Positions 8,087 through 16,797 of a DNA stretch of 64,000 nt are shown here, piece by piece (positions within the stretch are counted from its first letter, which is position 1; every line of letters begins with the position of its first letter). The notes under the pieces are model-generated. The model was not told the DNA's origin. It was given only the letters and a program-made list of their open reading frames with translations, and ran no database searches. The DNA lies in the NCBI RefSeq assembly GCF_010233585.1, contig NZ_CP045997.1, positions 692,522-756,521 on the forward strand. Reading direction: 5' to 3'. The DNA comes from Spirosoma endbachense (GTDB taxonomy: Bacteria > Bacteroidota > Bacteroidia > Cytophagales > Spirosomataceae). The position numbers were made by a program, and so were the translations under genes.

Positions 8087-8992
8087 TTAGAATGTGTAGC
8101 GAATAGCAAGGCCGAACGATTGAGACGATGGTTGCCAGTGGAAGCCAGTAGCGCGGGGCGTTTTTGGTGATTTATGGAGTAACAGATATAGCTCAGCAAC
8201 GGTGGCTACTGCCGCGATCCCAATACTGGCTTTGTATAAACCATTTCTTTTCTGAGCAGACTCGGCAGCATTATAAGCGTCATTATATTGCCGATAGGCA
8301 TCTGGATTATCGATAATACCCGTGCCTGAAGGGTCAACCGTTTGGCTAATCTGGCTTAAAGTGCCCATTTTATTCTGAAAATCATTACGCAGCAACAAAG
8401 CAAAAGCACCTGCACCCACTGCCACAAGGCCGGTTGCCACTTTTAGCCCTACTTGTTTCGACGGTTTTAATAGATTGTCAATTGTCCGGATTTGCAGACG
8501 TAAGGTTTCCTGCCGGGTGGTTGTATACTTGAGCGCCTGCGTGTAGCTTTCCCGGGCGGGTATATATTTTTTCTGATTGAAAAGCTGGTTGCCTTCGCGT
8601 TCGTAATAATCTGCAAGTTGGGTCTTTGTGACCGCATCATCAGGATTAAGATTCAACAGTTGGCCAAATAGCCGGATAGCTTCCTGCCCTTTATTCTGCG
8701 CGAGCGCATCGGTAGCCTGTTGACGTAGGGCTAAACCTTTTGTACACTCCTCAATCTGTTCCTTGGCATAAATGTCATTTTCAAAGCCTGGCACTTCAAG
8801 GCAGTTCTGATATTGTCGGCGGGCTTCCAGGTATCTACCTTCTTTAAAGAAATCATCGCCTTTCTTTTTGTAACGGTCATATTCATCATCGGTCAGTAGG
8901 CTTACTACTGAAGTTCGCCCACTAGCCAGCGTTGATGCTATGGGGGCCGATAAAAACAGGAAGAATAGAAGCAGGTAAAACGGTTTGATCAT
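8087..8992 (-). CDS. TPR-containing envelope protein
   Basis: This 301-residue protein has an N-terminal signal peptide (MIKPFYLLLFFLFLSAPIAS). TPR-type helices span about 35-175, with repeats around GDDFFKEGRYLEARRQY, AIRLFGQLLNLNPDD and GNQLFNQKKYIPARESY. Two hydrophobic Ala/Gly-rich segments follow (about 185-203 and 255-275). The end FGLAIRYTF has the terminal aromatic typical of outer-membrane proteins. It begins 10 nt after the kinase gene, whose own TPR-like segments use similar wording (ARxxYEQ, F-QAKxYYEQ), so the pair may form a scaffold. The exact role is unknown. Confidence 0.75.
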   Translation of the reverse strand: MIKPFYLLLFFLFLSAPIASTLASGRTSVVSLLTDDEYDRYKKKGDDFFKEGRYLEARRQYQNCLEVPGFENDIYAKEQIEECTKGLALRQQATDALAQNKGQEAIRLFGQLLNLNPDDAVTKTQLADYYEREGNQLFNQKKYIPARESYTQALKYTTTRQETLRLQIRTIDNLLKPSKQVGLKVATGLVAVGAGAFALLLRNDFQNKMGTLSQISQTVDPSGTGIIDNPDAYRQYNDAYNAAESAQKRNGLYKASIGIAAVATVAELYLLLHKSPKTPRATGFHWQPSSQSFGLAIRYTF

Positions 8993-9001
8993 TAGGGTTG
9001 A

Positions 9002-11203
9002 TTATTGATTAGTACATAGTTTAATTTTTGACTGCACATCACGCGTTTCTTTGAGGGCCTGCGCAACTTTATACCACTCTTTGGCTCCGTCATATTCTTC
9101 ATTATCGAAGATTTTGTTGCCTTTATTCATATACGTGCTATACGCTGCATCAGCCTTAGCCGTATTGAGTTCATGTTCTTTCGCTAGTGCACGGGCGGCC
9201 GTAAAATCTGCGATTGCCTTCGCTTTATTGTTTCCTCTAGAAATCGCCTTCTGTCCATCCTCAATGAGTTGATCATATTTTTCTTGCGCTGCCAACTTTG
9301 GGTTGACCGTATTGTCAGGAGCTGATTCTTTGGGCGCTTCTACTACGGTCGGCTTTGAAGGTTCCAGTACAGGACTATTCTCTTGGCCATTAGTCTTGTC
9401 ATTTTCCTTTGGCTTTTCAGGCGTCAGTTCGTCGATTTCTTTAAGCGCAATCCGGTGCAATCTGGACACGTCCTGCCGAGTAGGGTCGAGTCGAAGGGCA
9501 GGGGTAGTGAACTCGATAACTTTTTTGTAATCTTTTTGTCTAAAGGCTTGTCTGGCATTTTTGAATGCAAAATCGACCTGTTGATCGACCGCGCTATTTT
9601 TTGTATCACCCGCTATCGGGAGCCGTGCAGTGTTTTCTCGGTGGGCAGATTCTGGAGGTCTGGTTTTAGTGAGTGGGACAACTGTTGCCGTCGATATGTC
9701 AGGCTTTTGGTCGATATGGAGAGACACGTAATACAGAATACTACCTCCCAGTGTCATAGCAATTACTACGGGAGCGACTACCCGCCAGGGAAAACGTTTT
9801 TCAGAATCAGAAATAGTACTTGACTCAACTATATCTTGATATATAGCTGTCTTGAGTGCCGTAGGCCTGTCAGTATTTTTCTTTTCTAAAGCTACCTTAA
9901 CTGAATCAGGCTGTTTTTGGTCGGCCGAAGAGGGGTGCAGAGCAACAAGTGGAGTAGTATATACATCGGTTCTTTCCTCCTGAAATACATCTGTCAGTTC
10001 AACTTTTTGAATAGCCACCGGCTTTGGTCGGAGCTGTTCGATACATAACACCAAACCTTGAGCAGCCTCCTGACGATTAGGCGATAGGCGTAAAACCTGT
10101 TCGTAATAGAGTTTAGCTTGCTCAAATTGTTGTTGAGTCACAAACGTGCCAGCCTGTGCCAGTAAGTTATCAATCTGTTGATTGGTAATCCGTAATTTGC
10201 AGAATTCCAGTCCTTTCTGGGCATCAATGTGATGCTCGCGCTTAGCCAGAATTTGCTCATATCGCAAACGTGCCTGCTCAAACTCATTTTGAGAAATGAG
10301 CTTTTTCGCTTCACTCAGTAGCTGGGGAATTCGATCAAGAAGGTCTAATAATTCATCTTCTTTACGAACCCGGTCATGAATATCCCGTACCAGGCATCGC
10401 CTGATCATAGCCTGGTATGGCTCTTCAATTTGATTGAGTTGAGATGGTAATTCAACGGTAATGATTTTTTTCTCGATCTCGCGTCGCACCGATTGTTCAC
10501 TGCTATTGCGCAAATCGGAGCGAAAAGGCTTTTCGCCTGTTAGCATCTCAAATAAAATGACACCAAAAGCCCATAAATCAAGATTGAAGCTTACCCTACT
10601 GCCTTCAATTTGTTCCGGGGCTTTGTAGGAAGGTGTACCACGGCCATCACTTAGATCAAAATCGGAGCTGTCAAGTTCATCGTCGCTGACTAACTTACTC
10701 AGGCCAAAATCTGCTATTTTAGGAATAAACCGACCCGCGTTATCACGGGAAATAAGAATATTGGCAGGCTTAAAATCACGGTGAACAATACGATGGCGAT
10801 GAAGATGCTGTAGGCCCAACAAAATACCCCTGGTTATATCATAAATCTGGGGCGCTGTTAGGTTAATCCGACGCAACAAATCAGCTAGATTTCCATCAGG
10901 ATAGTATTTCATGATGGCAAAATCACTAACACTCGTATCCGTTTCAAGCCGATAGCAAGCGTCGTAACGAGCAATATTCCCTTGCCGGGGGATTCGTTGG
11001 GCCAATTCGACTTCAGCTTTTAACGATTTAGTATCATTGCCTTTATACTCGCTGATCTTAATGGCTACCCACTCCGTTTCAAGTTGGTCTTCGACTTTAA
11101 TAACTCGCCCATACGATCCACTGCCCAACAGCGAGCCTTCGTCGTTGGGTCGAATCGGATACCGTCGTTTGAAGTCCAGAAAAGAAGTAAAGCTTTGACT
11201 CAT
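9002..11203 (-). CDS. Transmembrane Ser/Thr protein kinase with TPR-like repeats
   Basis: This 733-residue protein has an N-terminal Hanks-type kinase domain (about 20-290). It shows the Gly loop GSGSYGRV, the ATP lysine in VAIK (K49), the helix-C glutamate near E64, the catalytic loop HRDFKPAN (D143), DFG at 165-167 and the GTPSYKAPE activation end. All catalytic residues are present, so it should be active. TPR-like repeats follow at about 295-390, then a single membrane segment near residue 480 (VVAPVVIAMTLGGSILYY). An outer region of further helical repeats with Lys/Pro/Glu-rich linkers ends the protein. The layout suggests a cytoplasmic kinase with an extracytoplasmic sensor. It lies in the same operon as a PP2C phosphatase and two FHA proteins, its expected antagonist and readers. 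Confidence 0.92.
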   Translation of the reverse strand: MSQSFTSFLDFKRRYPIRPNDEGSLLGSGSYGRVIKVEDQLETEWVAIKISEYKGNDTKSLKAEVELAQRIPRQGNIARYDACYRLETDTSVSDFAIMKYYPDGNLADLLRRINLTAPQIYDITRGILLGLQHLHRHRIVHRDFKPANILISRDNAGRFIPKIADFGLSKLVSDDELDSSDFDLSDGRGTPSYKAPEQIEGSRVSFNLDLWAFGVILFEMLTGEKPFRSDLRNSSEQSVRREIEKKIITVELPSQLNQIEEPYQAMIRRCLVRDIHDRVRKEDELLDLLDRIPQLLSEAKKLISQNEFEQARLRYEQILAKREHHIDAQKGLEFCKLRITNQQIDNLLAQAGTFVTQQQFEQAKLYYEQVLRLSPNRQEAAQGLVLCIEQLRPKPVAIQKVELTDVFQEERTDVYTTPLVALHPSSADQKQPDSVKVALEKKNTDRPTALKTAIYQDIVESSTISDSEKRFPWRVVAPVVIAMTLGGSILYYVSLHIDQKPDISTATVVPLTKTRPPESAHRENTARLPIAGDTKNSAVDQQVDFAFKNARQAFRQKDYKKVIEFTTPALRLDPTRQDVSRLHRIALKEIDELTPEKPKENDKTNGQENSPVLEPSKPTVVEAPKESAPDNTVNPKLAAQEKYDQLIEDGQKAISRGNNKAKAIADFTAARALAKEHELNTAKADAAYSTYMNKGNKIFDNEEYDGAKEWYKVAQALKETRDVQSKIKLCTNQ

Positions 11204-11233
11204 AGTAAAAGTTTGTGTTACAAAGTATCTGAT

Positions 11234-12019
11234 CTAAAGGTAGGCTAAGCCCAGCTCATCCGAAAAATGACCATAAAAAATGGGGGTCTGCTGTCCTTGG
11301 GTGACACGCCGAACTCTGGGCGCTACATAGCGATGCAGTTCGCGAATGGTTACAACTTTATCACTGTTGAGATCAGCTTGGCCACTCAATCCTTTAAGCA
11401 AATAATGCGTAAACGCTCCACCAGCCAACTGGCCAGCTTCAACAGCACTTTGTGTCGATCGACTGGCCAGTAACATGGCTACGTTATTATCGTCGCTAAC
11501 GGTACTCGCTATAGTTTGGACCAGACTCCGTTGGCTTGCCTTCTGGTAGGTCATGCCTCCCGACAAACACGCATCAGCTATGCACAATTTAGTCGATGCC
11601 TTTGAGTCATGAAAGGCAGCCTTTATATCTTGATAAGTCAACAGATTTTGTTGATTATCTAGCTGAACATCATAGGGCACAAAGCTGCTGGGTAAGCCGT
11701 GCCCCGAAAAATAGAAGATAACGCGATCTCCTGCTTTAGCCTCTCGAAAAAGTGATAAGGCTTGTCGAATATTGGCATGAGTAGCCTGCCGATTCGTTAA
11801 GAAACGGATATGTGAGGCTGGTACAGCCCCTCCAGATCTGGTTTGCAAAAAAGTAACGACTTGCTGAGCGTCTCTGTCCGCAAATCTCAGATCGCCAGTC
11901 AGGCGGGTAAGTGCTTTATAGTCAGAAATGCCGACCACGACAGCGTACGTCTGTTTCTGAGGTTCTGCATTGAGCAAGGCGATTAAAGCACCCAGATAAG
12001 TTAGTAAGTTAGCAAGCAT
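11234..12019 (-). CDS. Caspase-like (C14) protease with EF-hand motif
   Basis: This 261-residue protein begins with a short hydrophobic segment (residues 1-18, signal or anchor). A caspase fold follows (about 24-200): start YAVVVGISDY, catalytic His in FYFSGHG (H107) and catalytic Cys in IADACLSGG (C151). Near the C-terminus, DLNSDKVVTIRE is a canonical EF-hand loop with ligands at positions 1, 3, 5, 7, 9 and 12, so calcium may control activity. It overlaps the phosphatase gene by 11 nt and is followed 31 nt later by the kinase. Bacterial C14 proteases (metacaspase/orthocaspase types) usually cut after basic residues; the substrate here is unknown. Confidence 0.88.
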   Translation of the reverse strand: MLANLLTYLGALIALLNAEPQKQTYAVVVGISDYKALTRLTGDLRFADRDAQQVVTFLQTRSGGAVPASHIRFLTNRQATHANIRQALSLFREAKAGDRVIFYFSGHGLPSSFVPYDVQLDNQQNLLTYQDIKAAFHDSKASTKLCIADACLSGGMTYQKASQRSLVQTIASTVSDDNNVAMLLASRSTQSAVEAGQLAGGAFTHYLLKGLSGQADLNSDKVVTIRELHRYVAPRVRRVTQGQQTPIFYGHFSDELGLAYL

Positions 12020-12827
12020 CTTTAAGGGAAATTGTGGGAGCTAAAATCGATTTTACTTGGATCATCACATCGCTGATACCTATTAAATAGCCAGAGTAAT
12101 TGTCTTTTGTCCGATCAGCGCATAGCGCCAGAAGAGACTGCATTTTTGCCTGATCAGGTATATCCTGAGCCAATAAAGTTTCCAGCGCATAATCGTCAAG
12201 CTGTTCCAGCACACCATCCGTACACAGAAAAAAATAGTCGCCAGCTTGAATATCGGTTAAGACTGTAATATCGGGTGTTGGTTTCGTCGCTTCTTCATAA
12301 TCCGAACTAGCGATAACAGCCCGGCTGAGCCTGTTTCGCCAGGGGTGAGTTAAAGCCTGGGTAGCTGTGATAACTCCGGCCTCCACCATATCATTTACCT
12401 GTTTATGATCCTGGGTTTGAAAGATAATCTTACCCTCTCGTAATTGATAGACCCGGCTGTCACCAATATGAGCTACTGTAGCTCCGTGCTTGTGTAATTG
12501 TAATAAAGTAAGTGTCGACCCCATCCGACTGACAAGTGGATGCTGACGTAAGTACTCATGGTAAGCGTTATAGGCCTGATCGAGAGCTGCTTTCAAATGG
12601 GGGCCGTCGAAAACGGGATTACCCATTGAAGACGCGTAAGCCACAATTGCCTCACATAACAATTGGCTAGCTACTTCACCTTTGTCTACCCCGCCCATAC
12701 CATCACAAACGATAAAAAGCTGTGTTTGCTCGTTTGCTGTATCTATAGCGGGATACAGAGTATCCTGATTAATAGTCCGTTGGCCAATGTGCGAAAAAGC
12801 AACAGGTAAACTTGGATAAATAAGCAT
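12009..12827 (-). CDS. PP2C-family Ser/Thr phosphatase
   Basis: This 272-residue protein is the length of stand-alone bacterial PP2C (PPM) enzymes. The metal-binding aspartates are visible: D22 in RTINQD, D42 in VCDGMGG, D204 in LCTDGVLEQL and D242 in KDNYSG. The central IGDSRVY motif is also present. It should dephosphorylate Ser/Thr targets of the kinase encoded two genes downstream. The protein is soluble with no signal peptide. Its start is 3 nt downstream of the FHA gene's stop and its end overlaps the caspase gene, so translation is probably coupled. Confidence 0.92.
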   Translation of the reverse strand: MLIYPSLPVAFSHIGQRTINQDTLYPAIDTANEQTQLFIVCDGMGGVDKGEVASQLLCEAIVAYASSMGNPVFDGPHLKAALDQAYNAYHEYLRQHPLVSRMGSTLTLLQLHKHGATVAHIGDSRVYQLREGKIIFQTQDHKQVNDMVEAGVITATQALTHPWRNRLSRAVIASSDYEEATKPTPDITVLTDIQAGDYFFLCTDGVLEQLDDYALETLLAQDIPDQAKMQSLLALCADRTKDNYSGYLIGISDVMIQVKSILAPTISLKDAC

Positions 12828-12830
12828 AAG

Positions 12831-13433
12831 CTATTGAGTACGGTCAGGGTTGAATGCTAATTCAATTTTATATGTATTGAGCATTTCCGGATTAATGCAA
12901 TAATGCGTTAATTGAAATCGGTCAGCCCCTCCCAGAGAGATTATTCCATCGATACTGACATCAATAAGTTCGTTTTTTTGCAAGAGCACTCCATTAAGCA
13001 GCGTACCATTTAGACTCGACTGCTGTTGCTGAGTACTGGAATCAATAAATCCATCCTGCAATTGGTAGCGTAATTGACCAATCCATTTATCGAATGTAAC
13101 CGTTATCGTACAATGCCGACGACTGATAAAACATCGGTCATTGTGCATAAACCGATCAATCTGTATGGTACAAGAATCGGAAGTGCCCAGTATATTACTC
13201 CCAAATTGAAGTAAATATGTCTTTTCAGGCTTGTCCAGATAGGTCAGATGACCGAAGCCAGGTAGCCCCTGTACAATAGTTTCATCGTAATAAAATCCGG
13301 CTTGCAATGTGTTTAGCGCTCCGCACCCAATATGTGAGCAAATAATTGTCCCCCGTTCAGCATCGGCTGCCCTTACTAGGATACGGCGATTACATTCTCG
13401 GCAATTAATAAGTGTTGTTCTGAAACCTTCCAT
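12831..13433 (-). CDS. FHA-domain protein with N-terminal zinc-finger-like region
   Basis: A 200-residue protein. Residues 11-37 hold a C-x2-C ... C-x4-C arrangement (C11, C14, C32, C37) that could bind zinc. An FHA domain follows (about 70-165), with ILGTSDSCTIQID, FISRRHCTI and SLNGTLLNG marking the phosphothreonine-binding loops. Ser, Arg and Asn at the usual contacts are present. It should bind phosphorylated partners of the kinase. It lies 5 nt after the preceding gene's stop and 3 nt before the phosphatase. Confidence 0.88.
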   Translation of the reverse strand: MEGFRTTLINCRECNRRILVRAADAERGTIICSHIGCGALNTLQAGFYYDETIVQGLPGFGHLTYLDKPEKTYLLQFGSNILGTSDSCTIQIDRFMHNDRCFISRRHCTITVTFDKWIGQLRYQLQDGFIDSSTQQQQSSLNGTLLNGVLLQKNELIDVSIDGIISLGGADRFQLTHYCINPEMLNTYKIELAFNPDRTQ

Positions 13434-13438
13434 ACGTA

Positions 13439-14314
13439 TTACTCATCCATTTCATGGACATCACCATCATTTATATACGTATCATCAGTCTCGTTTGCAT
13501 CCGCCATAAAGTGATCACTCCCTGGCTCTGATTCTACCTCAGCTGGATCATCTACAGGTGTAGCATTTGCTGGCGCATCTGTTTGGAGTATTGACTCCAC
13601 GACTCCATGGGACATACTTTCCTCCAGCCCCTGACTAAACTGATCATTACTTAGCACAAATGGCGCATCAATTTTTTCAACCTGCGTGAGTTCACCACTG
13701 AGTGAATCATAGCGAAATAAAGTATCTAATCCCTGATCGCCAGTTGCGTCGACTACTCGATAGGTGTTACCATCTTCACCCTCCATGACCAGTGTGTCGA
13801 TAATGCCATCCCGATCAAAATCGAGTCCCATTACCCGCTGGCCATTGAGGTGCCCTTCAATAATCGTTGGCTCTATGGGGGGCTGGTCAGGTATGGTTTC
13901 AGAAACCTTTACAGCAGCGCTATAGGGTTTAACGGGTAGGTGTTCCTGAGTAACCATCTCGGTAAACTCCTGGCGTTGTTCAAGCGATAAACTGCTCCAT
14001 TCTTCCTTTTCAAATGTATTATACCAGCTTCCGTGCCAACTAAATACACCTCCCATTCCCACTTCGTGACGAGCGGCTTCATAAGCTTGCTCAAAGGTCA
14101 TATTTTCCGTTACTTTCCCTGCGACATCAATATCAATAGGTAGGGCAGAGGTTGTTGGCGGGCTTGCAGGATTATTTCCTTCAGAGGGTTGCTCTGTGGT
14201 ATCTGCTTTAATTGCCCAGGCTGCACCACCTAGTAGTAAAGTAGCCGCTGAGATTCCCAAAATTTTCTTTTGCTTAGTATCGAGACCAGACTTTGGGGGG
14301 GTAGATGATTGAGC
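13439..14314 (-). CDS. Membrane-anchored acidic protein of the signalling operon
   Basis: The start was set at ATG 14314 (MAQSSTPPKSGLDTKQKK), just ahead of a single membrane helix (ILGISAATLLLGGAAWAI). The ATG at 14365 would add 17 polar residues. The outer part has a conserved-looking segment with FSWHGSWYNTFEKEEW (about residues 100-115). A stretch of Asp-rich text follows (FDRDGIIDTLVMEGEDGNTY, then DATGDQGLDTLFRYD) resembling calcium-binding or beta-propeller-like repeats, and a very acidic tail. The family is unknown to me. Its place among phospho-signalling genes makes it a candidate substrate or scaffold. Confidence 0.7.
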   Translation of the reverse strand, partial: AQSSTPPKSGLDTKQKKILGISAATLLLGGAAWAIKADTTEQPSEGNNPASPPTTSALPIDIDVAGKVTENMTFEQAYEAARHEVGMGGVFSWHGSWYNTFEKEEWSSLSLEQRQEFTEMVTQEHLPVKPYSAAVKVSETIPDQPPIEPTIIEGHLNGQRVMGLDFDRDGIIDTLVMEGEDGNTYRVVDATGDQGLDTLFRYDSLSGELTQVEKIDAPFVLSNDQFSQGLEESMSHGVVESILQTDAPANATPVDDPAEVESEPGSDHFMADANETDDTYINDGDVHEMDE

Positions 14315-14443
14315 CATTAAATACGTATCGGTTTGAAATTCTGATTGGTTAGGAGACGGTGCCATTGTAATGGAATAATTAAAGTTGCATAATGTGGGTT
14401 AATCGAACTAGATGGGAAAAAGTGAGTGAAAAAATGAAAAAAA

Positions 14444-15226
14444 TTAACTAACCCACATAGCCTGACAGCGACGACATGTTTTCTGCTGGGCCAGAAGTTC
14501 CCATTCGCGTGAACCAAAAGGGTCACGACAAACCGGGTTCGGGCATCGGTAACGATCTCGGTATTCTTTATCAATAACTTCTAGCTTTTCGTCGGTCGAT
14601 AAAAGTGTAGAACATAGAGTAGGTACTAACATACTTAAACCAGCTCCAGACATAATATGAAGTAGTGGCAGGGCTGTTCCTCCCGTAGTTAATACTGCGC
14701 TTACGCCTACAATGGATGAGAGTATAACACTACCTGTGCGAATCATTTTTTCTCGATTGCGGCAATCTCGACGTAGTTTAGGATATTGTTCGTAGACTTG
14801 TTGCAACGCTGCAAACTGATCTATAAAATCCAGAGCGGACTTATCAGGTTTAGATTGATTACTGGTAACTGGTTTTTCCAGAGGAATAGGAGCGGGCGTT
14901 TTGGTGAGTTTGCTTTTGCCCAAGTCAAGTAATTGGCTTACCGTAAAACGGGAATCAGCAAGTTGTATGGAGTCCTGACTATCTACGACTTTTCTTGTAA
15001 TTCGCGTACCGTTGACAAAGGTGCCGTTTTTGCTGTCAAGATCCTCAAGGATAAAACAGGTAATTGTGCATTGAATCAAGCGGGCATGCTGGCCGCTGAT
15101 TTTCCCATTAGGAATGATAATCGTATTGTCTTCTTTTCGCCCAACACTGTATATAGGGAGCTGACTTAACTCATCGATCAGGTTTTTAAACTGACCATCG
15201 CTTATAGGTAATGAAACAAGAGACAT
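14444..15226 (-). CDS. FHA-domain membrane protein with C-terminal zinc ribbon
   Basis: A 260-residue protein with an FHA domain at about 22-100: YSVGRKEDN, ISGQHARL (S44, H47) and SKNGTFVNG (N67-G73). These are the classic phosphothreonine-binding loops. A proline/lysine linker and a coiled segment follow, then two hydrophobic segments (about 165-210) and a C-terminal Cys cluster (RCPNPVC ... CRRC) likely to bind zinc. It is the first gene of the eight-gene operon and differs from the second FHA protein in being membrane-anchored and having its zinc site at the other end. Confidence 0.87.
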   Translation of the reverse strand: MSLVSLPISDGQFKNLIDELSQLPIYSVGRKEDNTIIIPNGKISGQHARLIQCTITCFILEDLDSKNGTFVNGTRITRKVVDSQDSIQLADSRFTVSQLLDLGKSKLTKTPAPIPLEKPVTSNQSKPDKSALDFIDQFAALQQVYEQYPKLRRDCRNREKMIRTGSVILSSIVGVSAVLTTGGTALPLLHIMSGAGLSMLVPTLCSTLLSTDEKLEVIDKEYRDRYRCPNPVCRDPFGSREWELLAQQKTCRRCQAMWVS

Positions 15227-15880
15227 AAATGAAAAAAGTCAATAAAACGTAAGGCGGATAGTCAAGCAATATACGGTTCTGGAAATAAATTTCGCTAAAA
15301 CATCTTAACATATTTAGTAGATGACATGTAGCTTAAATTAACAAAACCAAATTTTTTCAAAAGTTACATAATCCCTAGTTACATAACTAGAAATTCTTTT
15401 CTAATCCTGTATTTGATAGCAATAAGCTGATTTCTTGAAGTACAATGATGATTACAAGGAAACTACAAATTTACTATAGACTTAAGTTAGTAATCTATTC
15501 AATTCGGGACATTCTTTTACAGATTTGGGACATATTCTCAGTATTTAGCAGCGGGAAATCATAAGTCATTCGCAGAATTGAGATCATGTCGATAGAAACG
15601 GGAAGCGTTTGACAGATAAAGGTGATTCATCAAAGTCGCGTTGGATGATTTTGTCACTATATGGCAAAGATTTTTCTCTTAAGACTTCCGTTATTGTGTC
15701 AAAACTTCGTGTATTGCTGATAAAGGTGTTTCCCACTAGAAAACAGGTGGCTGGCAGTAGGGTATTCACTAAAACGAGTGTTAGCCCTATCCAGGTTATA
15801 TATTGACACCCGTGTCAGGTAGTAGGTCGTAATGCACCGGCAATTGGTAATTTAGCCGCTTAAAATCAAAAACAGCTCTT
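15227..15880. promoter_or_regulatory. Divergent intergenic region between signalling operon and chromate-type locus
   Basis: About 650 nt without a supported gene; short frames at 15584-15806 on both strands lack any domain. The right part must hold the start signals of the ChrB-like gene and the left part those of the eight-gene operon. I could not fit a confident Bacteroidetes promoter (TTG ... TAnnTTTG) at either end. Confidence 0.4.
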
Positions 15881-16732
15881 ATGCGCTGGATTACCCGCGA
15901 ACGTCCTAAAATTGACCGGCTTGCCTGTCCCTGGCTAATCCGTCGATTTATTGACCCGGAAGCCGACATTATTTTCGTACCAGAATCGCAGGTACAAATG
16001 AAAGCGCAGGAATTAGACGCGACGCCATTCGACATTCCGGGGGTAGAATATACGCATTACGAAGGCCGCTGCACATTTGATTATTTCCTGGAAAAACACG
16101 CGCTAATTGATCCGGCCCTACAGACAATAGCTCCCATCGTTCGGGGAGCCGACATTGACGACCATTTGCTGGCTCCGCAGGCGGCTGGACTTTGGGCCAT
16201 TTCGGCAGGTATGGCTCTCAACATCCGTGACGATCAGGAGTTGCTGGTACAGGGAATGATTTTGTATGATGCGCTTTATAGTTGGGCAAAATACCTACAG
16301 CGCCAGAAGCACACTCAAAGCCCGACAGAAAAGCTATTGCTACAGGTGCTTCATACCTACGAAAAACCGAAGAAAAAAGCACCCACCTGGGTGAAGGAGC
16401 TTCGGGAAATGATTCAGGACCAGATTGATACCAATCTGTCGCTGAGCCTGAAAGGCTTATCGGAGAATCTGTCGGTCAATCCCGCCTATCTGTCGCGAGA
16501 GTTCTCGCGGTATTTCGATAATCTGTCATTTGGCGAATACATCCGCAAACTTCGTATCGAAAAATCGCTTCAACTGCTGGAATCAACAGCTTATACACTC
16601 TCTGAAATAGCTTACCTGACTGGCTTCTCTGATCAGAGTCATTTTACCCGGATTTTTAAGAAACAGATCGGGAAAAACCCCTCCGAGTACCGAAAAAGGT
16701 GGCTAAAAGGTAAAGCAGATACAAAAGGTTAA
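15881..16732 (+). CDS. ChrB-like domain fused to AraC-type DNA-binding domain
   Basis: This 283-residue protein has an N-terminal part (about 1-135) that matches the ChrB C-terminal/chromate-resistance domain: MRWITRERPKIDRLACPWLI, then IRRFIDPEADIIFVP, then HYEGRCTFDYFLEKH and VRGADIDDH. A linker leads to an AraC/XylS helix-turn-helix pair (about 185-280) with LSENLSVNPAYLSREF and SEIAYLTGFSDQSHFTRIFK. The AraC half should bind promoter DNA and the ChrB half may sense an oxyanion or redox state. It heads a plus-strand group that ends in ChrA, so it is likely the local regulator. Confidence 0.85.
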   Translation: MRWITRERPKIDRLACPWLIRRFIDPEADIIFVPESQVQMKAQELDATPFDIPGVEYTHYEGRCTFDYFLEKHALIDPALQTIAPIVRGADIDDHLLAPQAAGLWAISAGMALNIRDDQELLVQGMILYDALYSWAKYLQRQKHTQSPTEKLLLQVLHTYEKPKKKAPTWVKELREMIQDQIDTNLSLSLKGLSENLSVNPAYLSREFSRYFDNLSFGEYIRKLRIEKSLQLLESTAYTLSEIAYLTGFSDQSHFTRIFKKQIGKNPSEYRKRWLKGKADTKG

Positions 16733-16797
16733 TTCTATTCTATTTTTCGGGCAAAGGTGCTTGTAGCATTGTAATCGAAATCGTTTATGATTACTGT

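Noticed and set aside
9383..9823. 146-residue plus-strand frame
   Set aside because: Antisense to the kinase gene's outer region; no family features.
6371..15226. Interpretation of the operon as a type VI secretion regulatory module
   Set aside because: Kinase, phosphatase and FHA proteins fit, but no Tss structural gene is in the window.
15584..15806. Short frames on both strands upstream of the ChrB-like gene
   Set aside because: 61 and 65 residues, no domain, strongly overlapping each other; more likely a promoter region.
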